Virus record (IMG/VR): IMGVR_UViG_3300005253_000388
Coordinates: 1-29,703 of that record
DNA length: 29,703 bases
Strand: one strand, 5' to 3'
Source of the DNA: a virus
Position 1 is the first letter of the stretch. Each line of letters begins with the position of its first letter. The position numbers were made by a program, and so were the translations under genes. Below are positions 14,910-21,699 of this stretch, piece after piece. The notes beneath the pieces were generated by a model. The model worked only from the letters and a program-made list of their open reading frames with translations, was not told the DNA's origin and did not search any database.

Positions 14910-17647
14910 TTTGTATCATCGTAGGCACAATAAACTACATTGCTTCCACTCGCCAAAGTTGTAGAGGTATCTACTCCAGCTCCTAAATTATCACTAGAGG
15001 CAGGAAATATCTGTAATGTTTGAGCACCATTGTTTATAATTACTATTTGAAGTCCTGCTACCGCAGTTGGTAAAGTTACAGTATCATTTATATTTGCGAC
15101 TGTGGATATTTCGTTTACTTGAGCAGTCAAAGCACCTTGACCTTGTTCCTGCGTAGTGGAGGCGGTTAGTCCTGCGTTGACATCAACAGCGATGAGTTCA
15201 TCGTTTCCCATTGAGAGTGCTGATGTAGGGTCAGTTCTCCCTATGCCAACATTCTGAGAAGCATCAATAAAAATAGCACTGGTGTTGTTAGTCTGAATGT
15301 TTAAGGGGTCATTTGTAACAGTTCCTATAATTCCACCAACAGAAGAAGCAAAAAGAAATGTCTCAACACCACTTGTGCTATCTCTAACTGATAAATTACT
15401 TGGACCAGCTCTTGTTACTAATAAATCAGTTGCCGTTATATCAGATGCATCTGTTCCTGCTCCCACATGCAACAATTCTTGAGGACTCACCGTCCCGATA
15501 CCCATATTGCCATCTTTATCAACTACTACTAATTCCGTTGTCCAGTTTCTTATTCTTAAAATATCAGACGATTCTAACGCTCCATTACTGCCAGCGTCTT
15601 TTCCTCTAATTACAACTGCTGCTCTGGCTTTTGTATCGGTAAAAGGTTCCCCTTGTATCGTTAACCCAACATCAGCTGTTCCCCGAGAGCTAAAAAAAGG
15701 CTGGAAACTTGCACCACTTGTGTTATTGGACATACCAATAAACCCAGCATTATCAGGATTGGATAGTTTTATTCCAACAGAATTAGCTGCCGTCGATAGG
15801 GGAATTTCTACTTGTAAGTCAGATAAAAAAGCTGTATCTGCGTGAAGAATAACTCTATCCTCCGATTCAAATAAAACTCTTACTTCAGCTGCAGATAAGG
15901 CTCTGTTATATATTTTAACTTCATCTATTAAACCATCATAATAGTCTGTATAAGTTGGAGTATCAGCATTATTGTATCGCCTGCCTATTTGGACATCTAA
16001 AGCATTATCAAGTATAATACCAGCATTGTGAGACTTAACAGATACACCGTCTACATAGAGAGCAGTTGTTCTGGTAGTTTTAGTAAAACCAACATGATGC
16101 CACTTGGTATCATTGACAGAAGTTGCAGTTTCAGTAGTATGGACATCTCCACCAGTAGCAACCATTAAATTGCCGTCACTCTTAACTCTCATCATAAATG
16201 CCTGACAATTTACAACTTCATCTTTAGTAACAATAGCATCAAAATTAGTTATAACATCTCTTTTTACCCAGGCAAATACACTCATTACATCTGTCTCAGC
16301 TAATTCAACCAAAGGATAAGCTATTTGCTTAACATACACATCAGAACTGGCAGTCGATTGTCCATTAGTACAACCAACCATTATTAAGTTAGTTGAGTCT
16401 ATCTCGACTATTTGAGGGTAAGAACTATTACTAAATCCGTGTAAAACTTCAATATCTTTAGTCCACGTAGTTCCTTCATCAGTAGATGAATAGATATGAG
16501 TTTCATAACCCGTTGTATCATTATGAGCATAATTTGCTAAAAGAGTATCATCTGATAATCGGACTAAATCACAGGGTGTACCTGTACCTACAGGTAATTG
16601 GGTTTCCTCTGACCTTGCTGCCCAAGTTGCTCCAGCATCAGCTGAAGTTACCTTCCAGAACTTTCCTGCATTATCTCTCATAATAGCAAGTAAGTTATCA
16701 GTAAAAGAACCTCCAGATTTAAGCTGAATAATAGACATTTCCTCGCCATCAGCTGTAGTAACAGTGGCAAGGTCTGACCAAGTATCCCCATCATCACTTG
16801 AGGAAACAACATAAGTATTATCATTAGTCCAGGCGTCATAAAGAGGGACAATTATATCTCCATCACTACTCCCTCCACTTATTAAAATAGGTCTACCTCT
16901 ACAACCCCTTTGATTTGCTCCACTCTTTAAACTTATCTCCGAGCCAAAGTTAGTCCAGTCTGCTACCGTCGACTTCTTACACTTAGCTCTGGCATCAGTA
17001 TTATCCCAAGTATTATAAACAACAAGTATAGTCTCAGTTCCACTAGCATCAAAAATTAAGATATTTGCATTTCTATCATCAAGACTCGCATTGTCTGCCA
17101 CTGTAGTTGCGGCAGACCAAGTCTCACCATTATCAGTTGAACGCCTTATTGCTACTAAACCATCAGCGTCAAAAGCATGTGTACTTCCTGCTGCTGTTCG
17201 GTAAACCGAATAAAGATTTCCTGATGAATCTATATCTATTCCAGGCCATGCTTCATAGTCATCTCTACTTATTGAAGTTGGAAACATATTACGTAGAGAT
17301 TCACTTGATATATCTATACTTGTAGTCTCTGCTACGCTTACAGCATCATCTACACTATCTAAACTCAACACATGATTTGTTGTTGACGCTTCTGCCACAA
17401 CTGTTCCATCACTACCACCACTAGCAGCGTCTAAGACATTACCATTGAATTTGTAATAAGCTCGTGTGCCAACTACGGGGCTACTCTCCCCTACCTCCTG
17501 CAGAGCTGTCTCAACTTCTGTTCCTGTATAATAACTACCAGCATCAACTATCCTAACCCTCTTCGCTTTGGTAGCCGCCCCCAACACTGGAGCACCTATC
17601 AACAGTAAAGATAAAGCAACAGCTATGCTTTTATATAACTTACCCAT
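14894..17647 (-). CDS. Tail fibre/spike with Asp-box (sialidase-like) propeller nested in a LamG-like domain (917 aa)
   Basis: Residues 1-24 look like a Sec signal peptide (KLYKSIAVALSLLLIGAPVL, then GA), unusual for a phage fibre. Residues 62-106 (AYYKFNGNVLDAASGGSDGT, then LSLDSVDDAVSV) are the first strands of a LamG/concanavalin-type domain. It resumes at 452-590 (MSVFAWVKRD, WHHVGFTK, LYVDGVSV, YYDGLIDEVKIYNRALSAAE). Between them about 340 residues form a propeller with four Asp boxes SxDxGxTW at 170-177, 283-290, 335-342 and 388-395. The C-terminal third has fibre-type repeats MGIGTVSPQELLHVG (715-729) and VGIGRTDPTSALSMG (800-814), ending DDTNWESI. There is no S74 peptidase motif. I would expect binding or cleavage of surface sugar; the FRIP-type sialidase motif is not evident, so the enzyme activity is uncertain. 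GAGGT precedes the ATG, which overlaps the upstream gene by 25 bases. Composition is more A+T-rich than the neighbours. Confidence 0.85.
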   Translation of the reverse strand: MGKLYKSIAVALSLLLIGAPVLGAATKAKRVRIVDAGSYYTGTEVETALQEVGESSPVVGTRAYYKFNGNVLDAASGGSDGTVVAEASTTNHVLSLDSVDDAVSVAETTSIDISSESLRNMFPTSISRDDYEAWPGIDIDSSGNLYSVYRTAAGSTHAFDADGLVAIRRSTDNGETWSAATTVADNASLDDRNANILIFDASGTETILVVYNTWDNTDARAKCKKSTVADWTNFGSEISLKSGANQRGCRGRPILISGGSSDGDIIVPLYDAWTNDNTYVVSSSDDGDTWSDLATVTTADGEEMSIIQLKSGGSFTDNLLAIMRDNAGKFWKVTSADAGATWAARSEETQLPVGTGTPCDLVRLSDDTLLANYAHNDTTGYETHIYSSTDEGTTWTKDIEVLHGFSNSSYPQIVEIDSTNLIMVGCTNGQSTASSDVYVKQIAYPLVELAETDVMSVFAWVKRDVITNFDAIVTKDEVVNCQAFMMRVKSDGNLMVATGGDVHTTETATSVNDTKWHHVGFTKTTRTTALYVDGVSVKSHNAGIILDNALDVQIGRRYNNADTPTYTDYYDGLIDEVKIYNRALSAAEVRVLFESEDRVILHADTAFLSDLQVEIPLSTAANSVGIKLSNPDNAGFIGMSNNTSGASFQPFFSSRGTADVGLTIQGEPFTDTKARAAVVIRGKDAGSNGALESSDILRIRNWTTELVVVDKDGNMGIGTVSPQELLHVGAGTDASDITATDLLVTRAGPSNLSVRDSTSGVETFLFASSVGGIIGTVTNDPLNIQTNNTSAIFIDASQNVGIGRTDPTSALSMGNDELIAVDVNAGLTASTTQEQGQGALTAQVNEISTVANINDTVTLPTAVAGLQIVIINNGAQTLQIFPASSDNLGAGVDTSTTLASGSNVVYCAYDDTNWESI

Positions 17648-17889
17648 AATACCTCATCTGCATCCGGAACGGATGCTACTGTAAATGTTGTGGTAGTAGT
17701 ATCCTCAAAATCCTTACCACTCCCCTTTAATAATACTGATTGGTCCCTAAATACTTCCAACGTACCTGACTCATAGGGGTTGGCTACTGTAAATACTGTC
17801 GTTGCCCCATCAGTTGTAGGAGTTGGTATCTCGTGTTTTACTATGTTGCTAACGTGTAACCTTGCAAGTGATTCAGTCCAAACTGGCAT
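17623..17889 (-). CDS. Small beta-rich tail protein (88 aa)
   Basis: From the ATG at 17889 the protein begins MPVWTESLARLHVSNIVKHE, with GAGGTGTAG just upstream. The pattern TTVFTVANPYESGTLEVFRD, then FTVASVPDADEVLWVSYIKA resembles the beta-sandwich repeat common in phage fibre and collar proteins (threonine-rich strands with value-type turns). It starts two bases after the stop of the V-E-V-P repeat protein and overlaps the start of the 917-residue fibre gene by 25 bases. It is probably an adaptor or connector domain for that fibre, supplied as a separate polypeptide. This is inference. Confidence 0.65.
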   Translation of the reverse strand: MPVWTESLARLHVSNIVKHEIPTPTTDGATTVFTVANPYESGTLEVFRDQSVLLKGSGKDFEDTTTTTFTVASVPDADEVLWVSYIKA

Positions 17890-17891
17890 AT

Positions 17892-18395
17892 CTACACCTC
17901 TTTCCCACAATTACTACACCTCTCCCGAGGGACGTCCTTCCAAATTATTCTCTCCACCTCAACAGGAACGTAACTTACTTTAGGTACCCTAATTATTTCC
18001 TCCACCAATTTAGGCACCTTCACTTCAAATTCCTTCTTCACAATCATAACCTTCTCAGTTACACGATGCACTTCAAGGGGTACTTCCACCCTTTTGATAG
18101 TTACGTCCTTTACTTCCACCTTCTTATACACCGGCTTATCAACAACCACTTCCTTATTTACGAAATGGGGCACCACCACATCCATAATTACTTCATTAAC
18201 CTTTACGGTGGTAACCTCCACCGATTTATCTACATATCTGGGTATTTCAACAATCTTCTCCACAAACTTAGGGACTTCCACCCTAACCTCTTTCTTACTA
18301 ACTATCACATCTTGCACAATTAGAGCAGACATTTTCTCGGAGGTAGTTTCCATCCCTGAGGATGCACCTCCCCCTCCACCGACACCCTGTCCCAT
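17892..18395 (-). CDS. V-E-V-P repeat protein with C-terminal CxxC (167 aa)
   Basis: The start is the ATG at 18395, overlapping the upstream stop (TAATG), with GGGGGTG before it. Residues 1-15 are Gly-rich (MGQGVGGGGGASSGM). Residues about 34-158 are a run of imperfect repeats of about 11-12 residues, alternating V, E/K and P: RVEVPKFVEKIVEIPRYVDK, KRVEVPLEVHRVTEK, EVKVPKLVEEIIRVPKV, YVPVEVERI. The end is CSNCGKEV, half of a zinc ribbon. The charge-alternating valine/proline repeat resembles that of protist alveolin/articulin cytoskeletal proteins, though similarity by composition is not homology. In context, between the small head/tail proteins and the fibre genes, a fibrous structural or connector role is plausible. 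Function unknown. Confidence 0.75.
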   Translation of the reverse strand: MGQGVGGGGGASSGMETTSEKMSALIVQDVIVSKKEVRVEVPKFVEKIVEIPRYVDKSVEVTTVKVNEVIMDVVVPHFVNKEVVVDKPVYKKVEVKDVTIKRVEVPLEVHRVTEKVMIVKKEFEVKVPKLVEEIIRVPKVSYVPVEVERIIWKDVPRERCSNCGKEV

Positions 18396-18784
18396 TACGC
18401 ACCCCCACTCTTCGTAGTTATTCTTTCCAAGCAAGTGTATACATTCATCGCCGTCCCCGCTACATTTGTATATGTTAACTTAAACTTATGCCCTGCATCC
18501 AACAACTCAAGTGCAGGGAAGTCGAAGTGCCAAGCTACAGATTTACCTACGTTAAAAACGGTTGATGCAACTAAAGCTATCACGGTGTCTGATGCATCGG
18601 TATGCTCTAATTTAAAATAGTCTCCAGAACCATATTGGTCAGGAATTACCGTTATACTGTTTGCTGCACAAGCCTTATTGGAGAGGGTCATGTTTAGAGT
18701 GTAGTCGCCTGTACCACTATTTACTGTTAACTTGTAACCCTTGTAGTATGCTCCTCCATACATCACTCTCTTAGGTAACGCCAT
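18395..18784 (-). CDS. Hypothetical beta-rich structural protein (129 aa)
   Basis: The product begins MALPKRVMYGGAYYKGYKLT. It is rich in beta-type sequence (YTLNMTLSNKACAANSITVI, HKFKLTYTNVAGTAMNVYTC) without membrane segments or catalytic motifs. GGGAG lies nine bases before the ATG, immediately after dyad copy 3. Its stop overlaps the start of the repeat protein (TAATG). Position among head/tail genes and composition suggest a small virion component such as a decoration or tail-completion protein; no family is recognised. Confidence 0.65.
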   Translation of the reverse strand: MALPKRVMYGGAYYKGYKLTVNSGTGDYTLNMTLSNKACAANSITVIPDQYGSGDYFKLEHTDASDTVIALVASTVFNVGKSVAWHFDFPALELLDAGHKFKLTYTNVAGTAMNVYTCLERITTKSGGA

Positions 18785-18800
18785 TCTTTACTCCCTTCGC

Positions 18801-18823
18801 GTAATTTCAATAATTGAACTTAC
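18801..18823. repeat. 23-bp dyad element, copy 3, inside a 38-nt repeated module
   Basis: GTAATTTCAA, spacer TAA, TTGAACTTAC: arms match at 9 of 10 positions. It lies between the adaptor gene stop (18830) and the next gene's ribosome site. The larger segment 18791-18828 is repeated at 26551-26588 with three mismatches in 38, including the Shine-Dalgarno sequence GRGAG and the CCAAAC on the other side. Confidence 0.9.
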
Positions 18824-18829
18824 CAAACT

Positions 18830-19531
18830 TTAGTACCCAGGCACAATCCTACCTGTAAAAGGATTAGTCCACCACTGCCCAGCCATATTCAAGGGTTGAG
18901 ATTGAAACCCCCTCGCTATCGGTAACCAATCCTCAGCACTATGGTCACTGGTTAAACTTGCTTCATATAACGGGGGGACTATTTGGCTCCCCCAATACGC
19001 CGCATCCTCAACCTCTCTCAATGAGTAAAATCCAAATACAGTAGCTACCCCAGAAATTAAGGCATCCTTCCTCAATAGGGTTGAGGTAGCGTCATCATCC
19101 CCAAAGTCGGCAGGGTATACACTACACCTAATAGCCAAGTTATATATGGCGTCAGGTATTTGGAATAACTCAAACGTAGACCCATAGTCAACATACCAAC
19201 TAGGTAAACCCTCGGTGTAGGTAGCTGGTCGAGGTACTTCCCTATCAAAATTCCTAGCATGAACGTAGACAAGTTTACGTGAACGAGCGCCATCCCGTAC
19301 AGTCATACTATACAAGTCTTTCATCCTAGTAGGCCATGTCACCACCACACTACTAGCAGTAGTTGACTTACTTGTATCATTAGACCTCATCTCCTCATAC
19401 GTATGTAGGTCGGAGAGGTAGCCTTGTGCCCAGTTTATCCATCTATTGATACGTGCGTTGCTAACCCCATCAACAGTACGTTTAATGTTTCCCCTAACCT
19501 CATCTCTAAAGTCTTCCCTGTCCATCGCCAT
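18830..19531 (-). CDS. Head-tail adaptor-like protein (233 aa)
   Basis: The protein begins MAMDREDFRDEVRGNIKRTV. Its layout matches short-tail adaptor proteins of the gp6/gp4/gp11 kind by pattern: an N-terminal helical segment (NARINRWINWAQGYLSDLHT), then VVVTWPTRMKDLYSMTVRDG, then STFELFQIPDAIYNLAIRCS, then the C-terminal helix LRKDALISGVATVFGFYSLR. GGAGAAG precedes the ATG, which overlaps the end of the hydrolase gene by 26 bases. Such proteins sit beneath the portal and bind the tail. The family call rests on pattern and genome position. Confidence 0.7.
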   Translation of the reverse strand: MAMDREDFRDEVRGNIKRTVDGVSNARINRWINWAQGYLSDLHTYEEMRSNDTSKSTTASSVVVTWPTRMKDLYSMTVRDGARSRKLVYVHARNFDREVPRPATYTEGLPSWYVDYGSTFELFQIPDAIYNLAIRCSVYPADFGDDDATSTLLRKDALISGVATVFGFYSLREVEDAAYWGSQIVPPLYEASLTSDHSAEDWLPIARGFQSQPLNMAGQWWTNPFTGRIVPGY

Positions 19532-20006
19532 TGCTCTTCTCCTTAAAATACGTATGCGACCATCTAGGGTCCCCTCTATCTCGTGCTACTGCATCCATAT
19601 CCTTAGCCCAATAAGGCATAGGATAGTTATTCAAATTCTCAAACTGTGTAGCACCCTTAACCGTATCCCCTATCGCTCCACCAACCAATGCATCTGTAAC
19701 CTCAGTTATCTTATTGAATATACGTTGCTCAGAATCGTTAAACTCTGCCTTACTCGCCTTCATCCATTGGGGAGATTTAGTCTTAATCGCACTCGACATC
19801 CCATTTATAACTGCTTTCAATGTCTTCCCATGCTTCCCCGACTTCAACCTATTCAGTGCTACACTCCCTATATTAGCCCACGCTTCCCACCCTCCTGGCG
19901 CGTTCTCCGCAAATATCATCTTAGCCAATAGATTGGAGTCAGCCCCTAATGGGTCCATTGCTTGAGCTATAAATGGTTCACTCTCTTTCCCGTTGTTACC
20001 AGGCAT
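19506..20006 (-). CDS. SleB-like cell wall hydrolase (166 aa)
   Basis: The sequence IFAENAPGGWEAWANIGSVA, LNRLKSGKHGKTLKAVINGM and GATQFENLNNYPMPYW matches SleB-type peptidoglycan hydrolases (cortex-lytic/lytic transglycosylase family) across almost the whole protein. Glu34 in FAENAP is the likely catalytic residue. There is no signal peptide, so it acts either as an endolysin after holin action or as a virion-associated hydrolase. Its location in the structural cassette between a small head protein and the adaptor, rather than beside the candidate holins, favours a virion-associated or dual role. The ATG overlaps the upstream stop (TAATG) with GAGGAAG before it. No other hydrolase is seen in the window. 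Confidence 0.85.
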   Translation of the reverse strand: MPGNNGKESEPFIAQAMDPLGADSNLLAKMIFAENAPGGWEAWANIGSVALNRLKSGKHGKTLKAVINGMSSAIKTKSPQWMKASKAEFNDSEQRIFNKITEVTDALVGGAIGDTVKGATQFENLNNYPMPYWAKDMDAVARDRGDPRWSHTYFKEKSNGDGQGRL

Positions 20007-20212
20007 TATACTTCCTCAACTTCCACCTTATTTATGGTATTCCCACTCATAAACGCATTAGTTGCAGAGATAAAACTAGTCAGTGCTTTACGTGTGCCGA
20101 AGGTTAGGTTTATCTCATGTGCATTCACTTTAATTAGGTTGTTTTGCTCAGGATGCACCTCCATCTCAATCTTCTTCCCACTCACATCCTTAATCGTTAT
20201 CTTCCTATACAT
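20006..20212 (-). CDS. Hypothetical small beta-strand protein (68 aa)
   Basis: From the ATG at 20212 the protein begins MYRKITIKDVSGKKIEMEVH. GGGAGGT four bases before this ATG makes it preferable to the start four codons upstream. The sequence has several beta strands (KKIEMEVH, NNLIKVNAHEINLTFGTRKA) and no cysteine or membrane segment. It ends at the overlapping start of the hydrolase gene. The family is not recognised; likely a minor head or head-completion component by position. Confidence 0.6.
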   Translation of the reverse strand: MYRKITIKDVSGKKIEMEVHPEQNNLIKVNAHEINLTFGTRKALTSFISATNAFMSGNTINKVEVEEV

Positions 20213-20227
20213 AATACCTCCCAAAGT

Positions 20228-20473
20228 TTAATAAAGATGACCCCTTACAGATGCATCATAAATAAGGGTCCATGCTGTACTACCATCAGTATTTATATAC
20301 ACATCATCGTCAGCATCGTTTCCATTGTAATCCATTACCAAAAACGTTCCTTCCACAGCCTTCACCACTCCATCTGGACTTACAGCCGTCCCCTTCGTCC
20401 TCTTAATAATATTTGTTAGAGGGTCCGTCTCTCCAACAAATACAGTATTTATTACCTGCCTTCTCAAACTCAT
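20228..20473 (-). CDS. Tandem paralogue B: small head-associated protein (81 aa)
   Basis: This protein and the 80-residue protein encoded immediately upstream share 54 of about 80 residues by hand alignment (about two thirds), including ADDDVYINTDGST and IYDASVRGH near the C-terminus and M-x-LR-x-x-V-x-x-TVF at the N-terminus. The product is acidic, with beta-type sequence. GGAGGTG precedes the ATG. Position directly after the capsid protein and the 259-residue protein suggests a decoration or minor head protein. The copy differs most at residues 5-9, 23-27 and 45-52. Confidence 0.7.
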   Translation of the reverse strand: MSLRRQVINTVFVGETDPLTNIIKRTKGTAVSPDGVVKAVEGTFLVMDYNGNDADDDVYINTDGSTAWTLIYDASVRGHLY

Positions 20474-20494
20474 ATCAACACCTCCATCTTCAAT

Positions 20495-20737
20495 CTACAC
20501 ATGTCCCCTCACACTAGCGTCATATATCTTTACCCAAGTGGTAGAACCATCAGTGTTTATGTAAACATCATCATCAGCAGCATCTCCATTGTAACGTTGT
20601 ACGCAGAACGTTCCCTCTGGAGCAGTCACTACACCATTAGGACCAACCGCTGTCGACTCATCTCTTATAATGATGTTCGCTAATGGGTCTTTCTGCCCAG
20701 CAAATACAGTATCTACTACAGCATTCCTTAAACCCAT
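20495..20737 (-). CDS. Tandem paralogue A: small head-associated protein (80 aa)
   Basis: The upstream member of the pair. It begins MGLRNAVVDTVFAGQKDPLA and ends WVKIYDASVRGHV. AAGGAGGGGA precedes the ATG. The pair lies between the 259-residue structural protein and the hydrolase/adaptor genes. A recent local duplication followed by divergence is the simplest reading, since both genes keep independent ribosome sites and full length. It could supply heteromeric or alternative decoration of the capsid. No family recognised. Confidence 0.7.
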   Translation of the reverse strand: MGLRNAVVDTVFAGQKDPLANIIIRDESTAVGPNGVVTAPEGTFCVQRYNGDAADDDVYINTDGSTTWVKIYDASVRGHV

Positions 20738-20765
20738 CTTAATCCCCTCCTTAATTGAAGTAGGT

Positions 20766-20789
20766 GAGAGGGACTAAATGTCCCCTCTC
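20766..20789. other. Intergenic hairpin after the 259-aa gene
   Basis: GAGAGGGAC, loop TAAAT, GTCCCCTCTC: a stem of about nine pairs with one bulged base. In the leftward transcript it follows the 259-residue gene (stop at 20812) and precedes the tandem pair. No run of U follows, so it may slow transcription or protect mRNA ends rather than terminate. Confidence 0.6.
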
Positions 20790-20811
20790 TCCAACTTTCC
20801 TTTCTTTTGTG

Positions 20812-21591
20812 TTAGTGCGAAATCTGCAACATAATGAAAGGTGCACCTTGACCGCCTGCTTGTGAATACGTAAGCACAAACCCTACAGGTTGACCATCAG
20901 CAGTCATTGCCGATTCACCACTAACGATGTCTATGGAACCATCGTTCCTTGCTACACAAGCATTCTTGTATTGTGCTGCACCAACTCTTCCATTTGGTGA
21001 TACCCAACACGGTCCCCACGTCTGCAACCAATGATAAGGGCTTGCAAGTGTAGCTAGTCTCATAGGCAGTCCCATAAAGCCTCTAGTTCCACCGCCATTG
21101 CTTACAATAACAGTATATGGAGAACTCATAACCTCAACGTGGTCAGAAGTTGTCAATGCGATAGGCAACTCCCCATCTAACGTGATAGTTATAGTTCCAC
21201 CACCAGCTGCGACTACCGTACTGTTATTGATGGCGTAGTTCAACCACTCACCACTGGAAGCATCGAAGATAACGACATAACCACCTTCTAAAGCGTCTAC
21301 CAAAAACGCCCCATCGTTATCCGCGCCGTCAGTTGCAGCTACCGTAACAGCAATCGCACTATCTCCTGCTACAGCAGCAGCCTGTATCAATGCATACATA
21401 ATATGCTGGTGGTAGTAACTATAAGCTAGATGTTGAGTGTCTGCAAATGCATTCATAGCTTTCCCATACTTAAACACTCTATCTCCTCTTACCAACTTCG
21501 TTCCCAGTCTATGCTTTTGTGTGGCACTTATCTCATAGATATCCTGCGCTAATACAGTCGCACCTACATCACTACCCAGTATCCTACTCAT
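20812..21591 (-). CDS. Structural protein downstream of the major capsid protein (259 aa)
   Basis: The product begins MSRILGSDVGATVLAQDIYE. It has a mixed helix/beta body, with a Gly-rich beta middle (STVVAAGGGTITITLDGELP) and ends YSQAGGQGAPFIMLQISH. There are no catalytic or membrane motifs. AGAGAGG precedes the ATG. It is the first gene after the major capsid protein, separated from it by a 100-base hairpin-rich gap, and precedes the tandem paralogue pair. It is likely an abundant virion protein such as a minor capsid, decoration or head-fibre protein; the family is not identified. Confidence 0.65.
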   Translation of the reverse strand: MSRILGSDVGATVLAQDIYEISATQKHRLGTKLVRGDRVFKYGKAMNAFADTQHLAYSYYHQHIMYALIQAAAVAGDSAIAVTVAATDGADNDGAFLVDALEGGYVVIFDASSGEWLNYAINNSTVVAAGGGTITITLDGELPIALTTSDHVEVMSSPYTVIVSNGGGTRGFMGLPMRLATLASPYHWLQTWGPCWVSPNGRVGAAQYKNACVARNDGSIDIVSGESAMTADGQPVGFVLTYSQAGGQGAPFIMLQISH

Positions 21592-21612
21592 CTTAAACCT
21601 CTCTTCTTGTCG

Positions 21613-21628
21613 CCCCCTCAGGAGGGGG
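21613..21628. other. GC-rich hairpin 3' of the major capsid gene
   Basis: CCCCCT, loop CAGG, AGGGGG: a six-pair perfect stem in the gap 21592-21690 between the capsid gene and the 259-residue gene. No U-tract follows in the leftward direction; the ribosome site of the next gene is about ten bases away. Confidence 0.65.
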
Positions 21629-21637
21629 AGGTATAGA

Positions 21638-21656
21638 CGGATAACTTAACTATCCG
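21638..21656. other. Second hairpin 3' of the major capsid gene
   Basis: CGGATA, loop ACTTAAC, TATCCG: six perfect pairs. Together with hairpins at 21613-21628 and 21685-21699 it forms a cluster behind the capsid gene. Confidence 0.6.
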
Positions 21657-21684
21657 CCCACCTAATTAACCTGTTAAGTAGGTT

Positions 21685-21699
21685 GCCGAACTATTCGGC
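21685..21699. other. Hairpin with the capsid stop codon in its loop
   Basis: On the leftward strand GCCGAA, TAG, TTCGGC: six perfect pairs with the capsid gene's TAG stop as the three-base loop. The last sense codons of the capsid protein (A-E) form one arm. Confidence 0.7.
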
